In this document: positions 7,383 through 14,309 of the stretch, in pieces
How the letters are laid out: every line of letters begins with the position of its first letter
Position numbering within the stretch: the first letter of the stretch is position 1
DNA from: UMGS1696 sp964430105
Lineage (GTDB): Bacteria > Bacillota > Clostridia > Oscillospirales > CAG-272
Direction: 5' to 3'
DNA: 16,187 bases
NCBI GenBank assembly: GCA_964430105.1
Contig: CAYSEF010000044.1
Span: 1-16,187, forward strand
Notes under the pieces: model-generated
What the model was told of the DNA's origin: nothing
Database searches by the model: none
Seen by the model: only the letters and a program-made list of their open reading frames with translations
Made by a program: the position numbers and the translations under genes

Positions 7383-8069
7383 ATGTCATTCGGACAGATC
7401 ACGCTCGATTTGCTTGAAGCTTTCGGGCAGAACATACTCGTTTTTGTATTTACTTTGCTCGGTGCTATTCCGCTGGGATTAGTCATCACATTCGGTACTA
7501 TGTCGAATCTCGGCTGGAAGATATATCTTCCGGGCGGGAAAAGTGTGATGATCTACCCGATTCGTGCCATTGCAAAGACTTTTGTTTGGATCATTCGCGG
7601 AACTCCTCTTATGCTACAGCTTTTTGTGGTTATGTATGTTCCCGGGCTTGTTTTCGGAACGCCTATGAAGTCACGCCTTACCGCTGTGCTGATTGCGTTT
7701 ATCATTAACTATGCCGCATATTTTTCAGAGATATATCGCGGTGGTATCGAAGCTATTCCTCATGGACAGTATGAAGCAGGACAGGTTCTCGGTATGACAA
7801 AATCGCAGGTCTTTTTTAAGGTAGTGCTGTTTCAGGTAATCAAACGTATCGTACCTCCAATGGGTAACGAAATTATTACACTTGTAAAGGATACATCACT
7901 TGCGAGAGTTATCGCCTATGCTGAAATTATCAGATCGGCTGAAAGATATGCCTCACAGGGACTTATTTGGCCGCTGTTCTACACCGGTGTCTACTTCCTT
8001 GTATTTGTTGGAGTGCTGACACTGCTTTTCGGTTGGCTTGAAAGAAAGATGGATTACTATAAGGGCTGA
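7383..8069 (+). CDS. Polar amino acid ABC transporter permease
   Basis: A 228-residue inner-membrane permease of the His/Glu/Gln/Arg family (HisM/GlnP type). It likely works as a homodimer, since only one permease gene is present. Hydrophobic segments lie near 15-38, 68-92, 98-115 and 196-217. RGTPLMLQL (72-80) is a family signature. The EAA loop that docks on the ATPase runs about 116-139 (EIYRGGIEAIPHGQYEAG... with the conserved G), and PPMGNEIITLVKDTSL (158-173) is typical. ATG 7383 follows GGAG (7372-7375) at 7-base spacing. It sits 118 bases after the binding-protein gene, with a stem-loop between, and 16 bases before the ATPase gene. Confidence 0.94.
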   Translation: MSFGQITLDLLEAFGQNILVFVFTLLGAIPLGLVITFGTMSNLGWKIYLPGGKSVMIYPIRAIAKTFVWIIRGTPLMLQLFVVMYVPGLVFGTPMKSRLTAVLIAFIINYAAYFSEIYRGGIEAIPHGQYEAGQVLGMTKSQVFFKVVLFQVIKRIVPPMGNEIITLVKDTSLARVIAYAEIIRSAERYASQGLIWPLFYTGVYFLVFVGVLTLLFGWLERKMDYYKG

Positions 8070-8085
8070 TGTACGGAGGTGTGGA

Positions 8086-8904
8086 ATGTCTGAAAAAATA
8101 CTTGAAGTAAAAAATATACATAAAAGCTTTGGAAAAGTAGAAGTCCTCAAAGGCATAGATTTTACCTTGAATAAAGGCGAGGTTCTTGTTATAATCGGCT
8201 CATCCGGAAGCGGAAAAACTACTCTGCTGCGCTGTCTTAATTTTCTTGAAGAAGCAGGTGAGGGTGAAATTGCTGTTGCCGGAAATGTCATTTATAAAGC
8301 AGGCGCAAAGCAGAATGAAACCGAAATTCGCAAAAACAGACTGCATTTCGGACTCGTATTCCAGTCGTTTAATCTGTTTCCGCAGTATAATGTTCTGCGA
8401 AATGTAACTCTTGCACCCGAATTGCTCGAATTTGAAAGACTGAAGGCAGAATGTAAGGCAGATAAGTCACGCTCTCTCAAGGATGAAAAGAAAAAAGTTG
8501 CCGGTGAGATAGAAGAACGTGCGCGTGAGATAATCAAAACTGTCGGACTTGAAGAAAAGCTGGCAAGCTATCCGTGCGAATTGTCGGGCGGTCAGTGTCA
8601 GCGAGTAGCTATAGCTCGTGCACTTGCAATGTCACCCGATATTCTTTGCTTTGATGAGCCAACCTCTGCACTTGACCCTGAGCTTACCGGAGAAGTGCTT
8701 AGAGTTATCCGAGAGCTTAAAACGACCGGAAGAACAATGATCGTTGTAACTCACGAAATGGAATTTGCACGTGGAGTTGCAGACCGTGTGATCTATATGG
8801 CTGATGGCGTTATTGAGGAGCAGGGTACACCGGATGAGGTTTTTGAAAATCCAAAATCTGAGAAAACAAAAGCTTTTTTGGCTAAGTCTGCAATCAAGGG
8901 ATAA
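8086..8904 (+). CDS. Polar amino acid ABC transporter ATP-binding protein
   Basis: A 272-residue cytoplasmic ATPase of the GlnQ/HisP type that powers import through the adjacent permease. Motifs are complete: Walker A GSSGSGKT (38-45), Q-loop Q93 in VFQSFNLFP, signature LSGGQ (166-170), Walker B ILCFDE (186-191), and H-loop H223 in VVTHEM. It is about 30 residues longer than E. coli GlnQ (about 240). Most of the excess is a charged stretch at about 115-142, between the Q-loop region and the signature. The residue after the signature is C171 where Q is usual. I chose ATG 8086 because GGAGG (8075-8079) precedes it at 6 bases; in-frame codons upstream overlap the permease gene without a better site. 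Last gene of the importer operon, followed by a terminator. Confidence 0.95.
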   Translation: MSEKILEVKNIHKSFGKVEVLKGIDFTLNKGEVLVIIGSSGSGKTTLLRCLNFLEEAGEGEIAVAGNVIYKAGAKQNETEIRKNRLHFGLVFQSFNLFPQYNVLRNVTLAPELLEFERLKAECKADKSRSLKDEKKKVAGEIEERAREIIKTVGLEEKLASYPCELSGGQCQRVAIARALAMSPDILCFDEPTSALDPELTGEVLRVIRELKTTGRTMIVVTHEMEFARGVADRVIYMADGVIEEQGTPDEVFENPKSEKTKAFLAKSAIKG

Positions 8905-8916
8905 TAAATAAAGTAA

Positions 8917-8964
8917 AGGCTGTTGTATTAAGGAAGAAATTCCAAAAATGCAACAGCTTCTTTT
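8917..8964 (+). terminator. Rho-independent terminator of the importer operon
   Basis: An outer 13-bp stem pairs 8917-8929 with 8947-8959, with two G-U pairs. Inside it is GGAA (8932-8935) paired with TTCC (8940-8943) around a GAAA tetraloop. T4 follows at 8961-8964. Confidence 0.87.
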
Positions 8965-8989
8965 CTATATTGAAATTTTGGTTTATATC

Positions 8990-9018
8990 TTGTATCAGAC
9001 ACCTGTTTGTGATATAAT
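8990..9018 (+). promoter_or_regulatory. SigA-type promoter of the yybS-gdpP-rplI-dnaB block
   Basis: TTGTAT at 8990-8995, a 17-base spacer, and a perfect TATAAT at 9013-9018. TG at 9010-9011 gives an extended -10. It is the only convincing promoter seen ahead of this block. Confidence 0.8.
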
Positions 9019-9063
9019 AATAGAATAAAATGGGTGAATTGTGAGTATGAAAGGGTGACTTAC

Positions 9064-10164
9064 ATGAAGTGTGATCACGGCTTTTTGGGACGAGTCTTTT
9101 CAGTCATGCGCCGACGTGATGATCTGCCTGAGATGACGCTTCCGCTTGCTGTATTGCTTATTTTCGGCGTGGCGATATTCTCGTCTGCCGGAGCAAAGCT
9201 TGCCTCTCCTGCGGCTGAAACAATGCAATATTTGCATTTTGTTCCGCAAAATTTTGTCGGAGCAGTTGCCTGTTTGCCTTTTCTCCCGCTTTCTGCCTGC
9301 CTATTCGCACTTATAATATTGCTTTGGCGGAGATTTGCTTCACTTCTTGCTACTCCCGTTACCTTTGCTGTTATGCTTGCGTTTGGTGTTGATATGTTTA
9401 CAACAGTAGTAATAAGCGTGTCGGTTTTGCTCGTTGCGTATGTCTATGCAACCTCACTTATTTCAAGGGAAAACAGATTTCGCAGAATAACATCATTAAC
9501 TATTGCTATCGCCCTGTGCATTTTTCTTACGCTGGTTGCGTGGATAGGCTTGAATTTTGAGAATTTTTCGGAATTCACTGAGGCATATATGTCTGAGGTA
9601 CCGACACTCATAGGACGGTTGTATTCGTCGTATGTAAACAATGTTGCGGGAGGAGCTACGGAAATTCCTGCGTTTTATCTTGATAAAATGGCACGGGAGC
9701 TGTTTGTGATGTGCCCTGCATATTTGGGTGTGCTGTCTATTTTGCTTGCGTGGTTCACAGATTATCTGGCTTGTTCGGCATTCAAAATACTCGACTGCGA
9801 AGATGTGTTTATCGAAATCACAAATAAGATAACTTTGCCGTTCAGCTACGCAGTAGTTTATTCCTCGGTATTGGTTATGTCATTTTTCACATCGTCAGAG
9901 TATAACCCAATGCTGTTCGTTATGCTGAAAAGTGTGCTGTATGTCATGCTTTTGCCTTGTGCTGCTGTTGGTGTGAGAGGACTTATGCACTCACTTGAGG
10001 ATAAGCTGTATTATCTCACAAGAGAAAAGGTTCTCGCAGCTATGATATTGGTGTTCGCATTTGCGTTTTTAGGAATTTCACCGTTTCTTCTTGCTACATC
10101 GGCTATAGGAGCAGGTGTCGTTATTAAAGAAAAATTGGTGAAAGAAAAGCCCGATAAAGAATAG
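9064..10164 (+). CDS. YybS-like (DUF2232) multispanning membrane protein
   Basis: A 366-residue integral membrane protein with about eight hydrophobic segments (near 25-43, 66-88, 93-110, 113-132, 143-163, 213-232, 259-277, 283-305, 321-350) and a charged C-terminal tail (355-366). I recognise it mainly by position: a DUF2232/YybS gene normally lies directly upstream of gdpP and rplI in Firmicutes. The closing LGISPFLLATSAIGAG segment and overall size agree. The biochemical function of this family is not known to me. ATG 9064 is chosen over GTG 9034 because AAAGGGTGA (9050-9058) is well placed for it and GTG 9034 has no ribosome binding site. Probably the first gene of a block reaching dnaB and beyond, with a 130-base gap before gdpP. 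Confidence 0.65.
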   Translation: MKCDHGFLGRVFSVMRRRDDLPEMTLPLAVLLIFGVAIFSSAGAKLASPAAETMQYLHFVPQNFVGAVACLPFLPLSACLFALIILLWRRFASLLATPVTFAVMLAFGVDMFTTVVISVSVLLVAYVYATSLISRENRFRRITSLTIAIALCIFLTLVAWIGLNFENFSEFTEAYMSEVPTLIGRLYSSYVNNVAGGATEIPAFYLDKMARELFVMCPAYLGVLSILLAWFTDYLACSAFKILDCEDVFIEITNKITLPFSYAVVYSSVLVMSFFTSSEYNPMLFVMLKSVLYVMLLPCAAVGVRGLMHSLEDKLYYLTREKVLAAMILVFAFAFLGISPFLLATSAIGAGVVIKEKLVKEKPDKE

Positions 10165-10294
10165 TTTTTTGCGTTCACTGTCTGTGTTTTTGCCGTCAGA
10201 CTGAGTAAATTGTCGAAGCAATATTGAAATTACCGATATTATCCTTGATTTATCTTTAATATATCCATTAGTAAATTAGGAAAGGGCACACACT

Positions 10295-12298
10295 ATGCCA
10301 AAAAACAGTAAACGAAATAATGAACTGCGCGGAGTCCGAGGTGAGACTGCTGCTGTGTTCGGCATAGGCGGATTTTTGACGCTCGTGCTGCATATGCTGA
10401 TCACGTCGAAAACAGAGATTAACCCGATTTTTTGCGGATGCTGTCTGATTGTGCTTTATTCGGGAATTGGTGCGATGGTGTATTATTTTCTCGAAAAACG
10501 TCCGCTGAGTAAGGCTCGTGATGAAGCTCTTGCACCCGTTATGGGTAGAATAATGTTCGATGCGGTAGTAAAAATGAATACGCCCGTCTTTATCTGTGAC
10601 GCTAACGAAAGAATAATATGGTACAATACCGCTACAGAGGCACTGTACTCTACAAAAAATAAGCTGTATGGCGAATCTGTGTCGGAGCTTTTCGGAGTAA
10701 CTCTTGCAGATATCAGAGGTGCAGGAAACGAAAAGGGCGCAAAAATCACCTGCGAGGGTCGTTCTTTTCTTGCTAAATATAACCATATTAAAACCGATGA
10801 TAACGATTTCGCACTTGTTATGACTGCTGAAACGACTGAACTTGACGAAATGAGCGAGAGAATGGCCGGCAGTGAGCTTGTTGTATGCTACATCATTATA
10901 GATAATCTTGACGAAATGATGCAGTATAATAGCGAACAATATCGTCCGGCAGCTGCGAAAATAGACGATGTTCTGCGTGATTGGGCAGATGATTACGGTG
11001 GTATTTTGAAGGAGTATGAACGAGATAAATACCTCTTTATCACAGAAGCCAGGGTGCTTGACGAGCTGATTATGCAGAAATTCGACATTCTCGACCGTGT
11101 GAGAGCAGTTAAGGTGGGTGACACAAATCTTCCGCTGACTATCTCGGTTGGTGTGTCGAATATTCACGGATCGTATGAGGATAAGGAAAAAGCGGCTCAT
11201 GCAGCTCTTGATATGGCTTTGCAAAGAGGTGGCGACCAGGCTGCCGTAAAGGGTGATTCTTCGATCGATTTCTACGGTGGTATCACAAAAACAGTTCAAA
11301 AACGCACGAATGTACGCGCCAGAGTCGTATCAAATGAGCTTATGTCTGCCATGAAGGAGGCCTCAAACGTACTCATAATGGGTCATGCCTATGCTGATTT
11401 TGATGCATTCGGTGCGTGTGTCGGTCTTGCGAGAATCGCTATGTTTTGTGGTGCGAAGGTAAATATCGTTATAAATATGGCTGACCGCAATCTCATGGGA
11501 TGCCGTGCAATACTCGATCATGAAAAGGATTTTCTCGGAGTGCTTGTGAATTCATCAACTGCACTTGACCTTCTCGAAACAGGCACACTTGTAATTGTTG
11601 CAGATGTAAACGACTTGAGCAGAACAGAGGCTCCCGAGCTTGCATACAGAACCGAAAAACTCGTTGTGATAGACCACCATCGTAAGGGTGCTGAATTCAA
11701 GCGTGAGCCTGACGTTGAATATATCGAGCCTTCTGCTTCGGCAACCTGTGAGATAGTTGCAGAAATGCTTGAACAGGTACTTCCGAAGGATGATCTTTCG
11801 GCTTCCGAAGCGAATGTAATGCTTGCGGGAATTACACTCGACACAAACCAGTTTACAAAAAATACGGGAACACGCACATTCTCGGCAGCAATGTACCTGA
11901 GAGATAGAGGAGCAGATCCTACAGCTGTTCAGCAGTTGTTCAAGGAATCATTTGACGACTATATGCGTGAAGCAAAGTTCCGTCAGAATGTTGAGGTCTA
12001 CAGAAATGCCTGCGCTATTACGATAGTTGACGATCCCGGAAGTGCTGACCGTGCAATCGCTGCAAAGGCTGCTAATAATCTCCTGAAGGTTGACGGTATC
12101 CATGCGTCATTTGCAATAATTCGCCTCGGTGATACATTGCATATTTCTGCACGTTCTTCAGGAAAGATCAATGTTCAGCTGATTATGGAGGATCTTGGCG
12201 GTGGCGGACATTACGATACTGCTGCTGCTCAGTGTAAAGATATGACAGTAGAACAGGTCATCTCTGATCTCAGAAATGCTATAGACAAGCATATCTAA
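10295..12298 (+). CDS. gdpP: GdpP-type cyclic-di-AMP phosphodiesterase (DHH/DHHA1)
   Basis: A 667-residue membrane-anchored phosphodiesterase that hydrolyses cyclic-di-AMP to pApA and so tunes potassium balance, cell wall stress and beta-lactam tolerance in Firmicutes. Domains in order: two transmembrane helices (about 19-37 and 46-66), a PAS-like sensor (about 85-185, heme-binding in some homologues), a degenerate GGDEF domain (about 190-320, ending RGGDQAAVK), then DHH (about 345-500) and DHHA1 (about 555-660). Catalytic metal ligands are in place: H364, D368 and D370 in MGHAYADFD, D437, the DHH triad 460-462 in VVIDHHRKG, and D516. The DHHA1 motif GGGGH is at 635-639. Length matches B. subtilis GdpP (about 659). 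ATG 10295 follows AGGAAAGGG (10278-10286). Neighbours yybS and rplI are the usual ones. Confidence 0.95.
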   Translation: MPKNSKRNNELRGVRGETAAVFGIGGFLTLVLHMLITSKTEINPIFCGCCLIVLYSGIGAMVYYFLEKRPLSKARDEALAPVMGRIMFDAVVKMNTPVFICDANERIIWYNTATEALYSTKNKLYGESVSELFGVTLADIRGAGNEKGAKITCEGRSFLAKYNHIKTDDNDFALVMTAETTELDEMSERMAGSELVVCYIIIDNLDEMMQYNSEQYRPAAAKIDDVLRDWADDYGGILKEYERDKYLFITEARVLDELIMQKFDILDRVRAVKVGDTNLPLTISVGVSNIHGSYEDKEKAAHAALDMALQRGGDQAAVKGDSSIDFYGGITKTVQKRTNVRARVVSNELMSAMKEASNVLIMGHAYADFDAFGACVGLARIAMFCGAKVNIVINMADRNLMGCRAILDHEKDFLGVLVNSSTALDLLETGTLVIVADVNDLSRTEAPELAYRTEKLVVIDHHRKGAEFKREPDVEYIEPSASATCEIVAEMLEQVLPKDDLSASEANVMLAGITLDTNQFTKNTGTRTFSAAMYLRDRGADPTAVQQLFKESFDDYMREAKFRQNVEVYRNACAITIVDDPGSADRAIAAKAANNLLKVDGIHASFAIIRLGDTLHISARSSGKINVQLIMEDLGGGGHYDTAAAQCKDMTVEQVISDLRNAIDKHI

Positions 12299-12320
12299 TA
12301 TGGATTTGCTTGAAATATAT

Positions 12321-12351
12321 GGCAGAAATACAAAATAAGTATTTATCTGCC
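12321..12351 (+). promoter_or_regulatory. Stem-loop in the rplI leader
   Basis: GGCAGA (12321-12326) pairs with TCTGCC (12346-12351), and AATAC (12327-12331) with GTATT (12339-12343). There is a 2-base bulge and a 7-base loop. No T tract follows, so it is not a terminator; RNA processing or translational control are possible. Its left side belongs to a 16-base sequence also found at 7293-7308. Confidence 0.5.
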
Positions 12352-12397
12352 CAATAAATAAGAAAAAACAAACCACTATATAACGGAGGACATGAAA

Positions 12398-12844
12398 ATG
12401 AAGGTTGTATTATTACAGGATGTAAAGGGACAGGGTAAGAAGGAACAGATCATTGAAGTATCTGACGGATATGCAAGAAATTTCCTTTTCCCGAAGAAGC
12501 TTGCTGCTGAAGCAACACCTAAGATAATGAACGATATCAAGAATAAGGAAGCTGCAAAACAGCATAGAATCGAGCTTGAAAAGCAGGCCGCAAGAGAAAC
12601 TGCCGAAAAGTTCCAGGGAATAGTAGTAAAGATTAAGGTTCAGCAGGGCGCAGCAGACGGAAAATTCTATGGCTCTGTAACCACAAAGGATATTTCCGAA
12701 GCACTCAAGGCTCAGTTTGGTATTGATGTAGATAAGCGTAAGATGGTGCTGAACGAAAATATCAAGTCATACGGCAACTACAGCGTTGACGTAAAGCTCT
12801 ATCCCGAAATTTCCGGAAAGCTGAACGTTCTCGTTCATGCGTGA
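12398..12844 (+). CDS. rplI: 50S ribosomal protein L9 (bL9)
   Basis: A 148-residue ribosomal protein that binds 23S rRNA near the L1 stalk and helps maintain reading frame. The N-terminal RNA-binding domain starts MKVVLLQDVKGQGKK and carries the L9 signature (11-36, ending YARNFLFPKKLA). A long connecting helix (about 41-75) leads to the C-terminal domain with GKFYGSVTTKDI (88-99). Length matches the family. There are two in-frame ATGs, at 12392 and 12398. GGAGG (12385-12389) is only 2 bases from the first but 8 from the second, and the second gives the canonical N-terminus, so I place the start at 12398. It lies 99 bases after gdpP and 42 bases before dnaB, the usual Firmicutes order. Confidence 0.97.
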   Translation: MKVVLLQDVKGQGKKEQIIEVSDGYARNFLFPKKLAAEATPKIMNDIKNKEAAKQHRIELEKQAARETAEKFQGIVVKIKVQQGAADGKFYGSVTTKDISEALKAQFGIDVDKRKMVLNENIKSYGNYSVDVKLYPEISGKLNVLVHA

Positions 12845-12865
12845 GATATAGATTAAATCTTATCT
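12844..12865. repeat. Imperfect palindrome between rplI and dnaB
   Basis: AGATA-T-AGATT (12844-12854) and AATCTTATCT (12856-12865) are reverse complements apart from one extra T. As RNA it could form a short hairpin just ahead of the dnaB ribosome binding site (12871-12878). No function is known and it may be chance in A/T-rich sequence. Confidence 0.3.
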
Positions 12866-12886
12866 TAACGAAAGGAGGCGTTTCTC

Positions 12887-14218
12887 ATGAACGGCGAGCT
12901 TGACAGACGTATGCCGTTTTCGCTTGAAGCAGAACAGTCATTGCTTGGTTCGATACTCATTGATCCGGCTTGCATGGACGAAATAGCTGTCATAACATCA
13001 GCGGACGATTTCTATATGCCCGAACATTCGGAAATATTCCGTGCGATGCAGTCGATGTATCTCAAATCTAAGAATATCGACGTTGTAACTCTCATTGAGG
13101 AGCTTGTACGCTCCGGAACATACGATGAATCCGGTGGACGTGAATATCTTCGCCTTGTTGCCGATGCTGTTCCGACTGCTGCGAATGCAAAGGACTACGC
13201 AAGAATCGTCAGAGATAAAGCTATCCTTCGTGAGCTTATAGCAGCCGGTGAAGATATTTCCGAAGTAGCTTATGCCGGTGATGATGAGGCTGAAACCTTA
13301 GTCGAATATGCTGAATCTAAAATATTCAGAATTGCTGAGGGCAGAGAAAATAAGAATTTTGTACATATCCGTGATGCGCTGATTCAGGTTTATGATAGAC
13401 TTACTAAGCTCTCACAGAACCCCGATTCGCTGCGAGGTACTCCAACCGGCTTTGATGCTCTTGATAATGTCATCGTCGGTATGAATAATTCCGACCTTGT
13501 TCTTGTAGGTGCACGTCCCGGTATGGGTAAAACCTCGTTCGCTATGAATATCGCTACGGAAGCTGCCATCAAAACGAAAAAAACTGTGTGCGTATTCAGC
13601 CTTGAAATGTCGGCGGAACAGCTTGCAAATCGTATGCTTTCAAGTGAAGCACAAATCGATAGCTATAAAATGCGTTCCGGAAATCTTGAAGCAGAGGACT
13701 GGAATGCTATCGCTCATGCATCCTCACGCCTTTCAGAAACCGATATTTTGATCGATGATACACCGGGTATTACAGTTACAGCTATGAAATCAAAGCTCCG
13801 CAGAGTTAAAAATCTGGGACTCGTTATCATTGACTACCTCGGACTTATGCAGGGCGATGGTCATAAGGATAACCGTGTACAGGAGGTCAGCGAAATTTCC
13901 AGAGGTTTGAAGCTTCTTGCAAAGGAGCTGAATGTACCTGTCGTATGCTGTGCTCAGCTTTCCCGTGGCCCCGAAAACAGACCCGACAAACGTCCTATGC
14001 TTTCTGACCTTCGAGATTCCGGTGCAATCGAGCAGGACGCAGATATAGTGCTTTTCCTCTACAGAGATGAGTATTATAAGGAAGAAACTGTCGATCAGTC
14101 GGTTGCGGAGGTTATCGTAGCGAAAAACCGTCACGGTTCACTTGAAAAAGTAAAGCTTGGATGGATAGGTCGATTTACAAAATTCACAAACCTTGCCCGT
14201 GAAATGGGCGAAGGCTGA
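12887..14218 (+). CDS. dnaB: Replicative DNA helicase DnaB
   Basis: A 443-residue hexameric helicase that unwinds DNA at the replication fork and recruits primase. This is the E. coli DnaB family; the B. subtilis orthologue is called DnaC. The N-terminal helical domain (about 8-150) opens with the typical MPFSLEAEQSLLGSIL (9-24). The RecA-like C-terminal domain has Walker A GARPGMGKT (208-216), the segment VFSLEMSAEQLANRM (236-250), Walker B LVIIDYLGLM (312-321), the glutamine Q357 in CCAQLSRG, and the conserved LRDSGAIEQDAD (375-386). No intein or insertion is present and length is normal. ATG 12887 follows AAAGGAGG (12871-12878) at 8-base spacing. The link with rplI and gdpP is conserved in Firmicutes. 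Confidence 0.97.
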   Translation: MNGELDRRMPFSLEAEQSLLGSILIDPACMDEIAVITSADDFYMPEHSEIFRAMQSMYLKSKNIDVVTLIEELVRSGTYDESGGREYLRLVADAVPTAANAKDYARIVRDKAILRELIAAGEDISEVAYAGDDEAETLVEYAESKIFRIAEGRENKNFVHIRDALIQVYDRLTKLSQNPDSLRGTPTGFDALDNVIVGMNNSDLVLVGARPGMGKTSFAMNIATEAAIKTKKTVCVFSLEMSAEQLANRMLSSEAQIDSYKMRSGNLEAEDWNAIAHASSRLSETDILIDDTPGITVTAMKSKLRRVKNLGLVIIDYLGLMQGDGHKDNRVQEVSEISRGLKLLAKELNVPVVCCAQLSRGPENRPDKRPMLSDLRDSGAIEQDADIVLFLYRDEYYKEETVDQSVAEVIVAKNRHGSLEKVKLGWIGRFTKFTNLAREMGEG

Positions 14219-14309
14219 TTTTCTGTTCGGGTTTATCGCCGGTGCTGCTCATCGCTGTAATTAGCTTTTTAATTGCACTCGGCAAATTAAAAATTATTTG
14301 GATGAAAAA

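Noticed and set aside
10178..10202. GTCTG/CAGAC small stem in the yybS-gdpP gap as a terminator
   Set aside because: The stem is only 5 bp and no T tract follows; read-through from yybS to gdpP is more likely.
10268..11299. Long open frame (343 codons) antisense to the gdpP 5' half
   Set aside because: It is low-complexity in codon origin, has no family motifs, and fully overlaps the PAS/GGDEF region of a clear gdpP.
12306..12334. Promoter for rplI (TTGCTT, 17 bases, TACAAA)
   Set aside because: Only about half the consensus positions match and the -10 lies inside a stem-loop; not supported.
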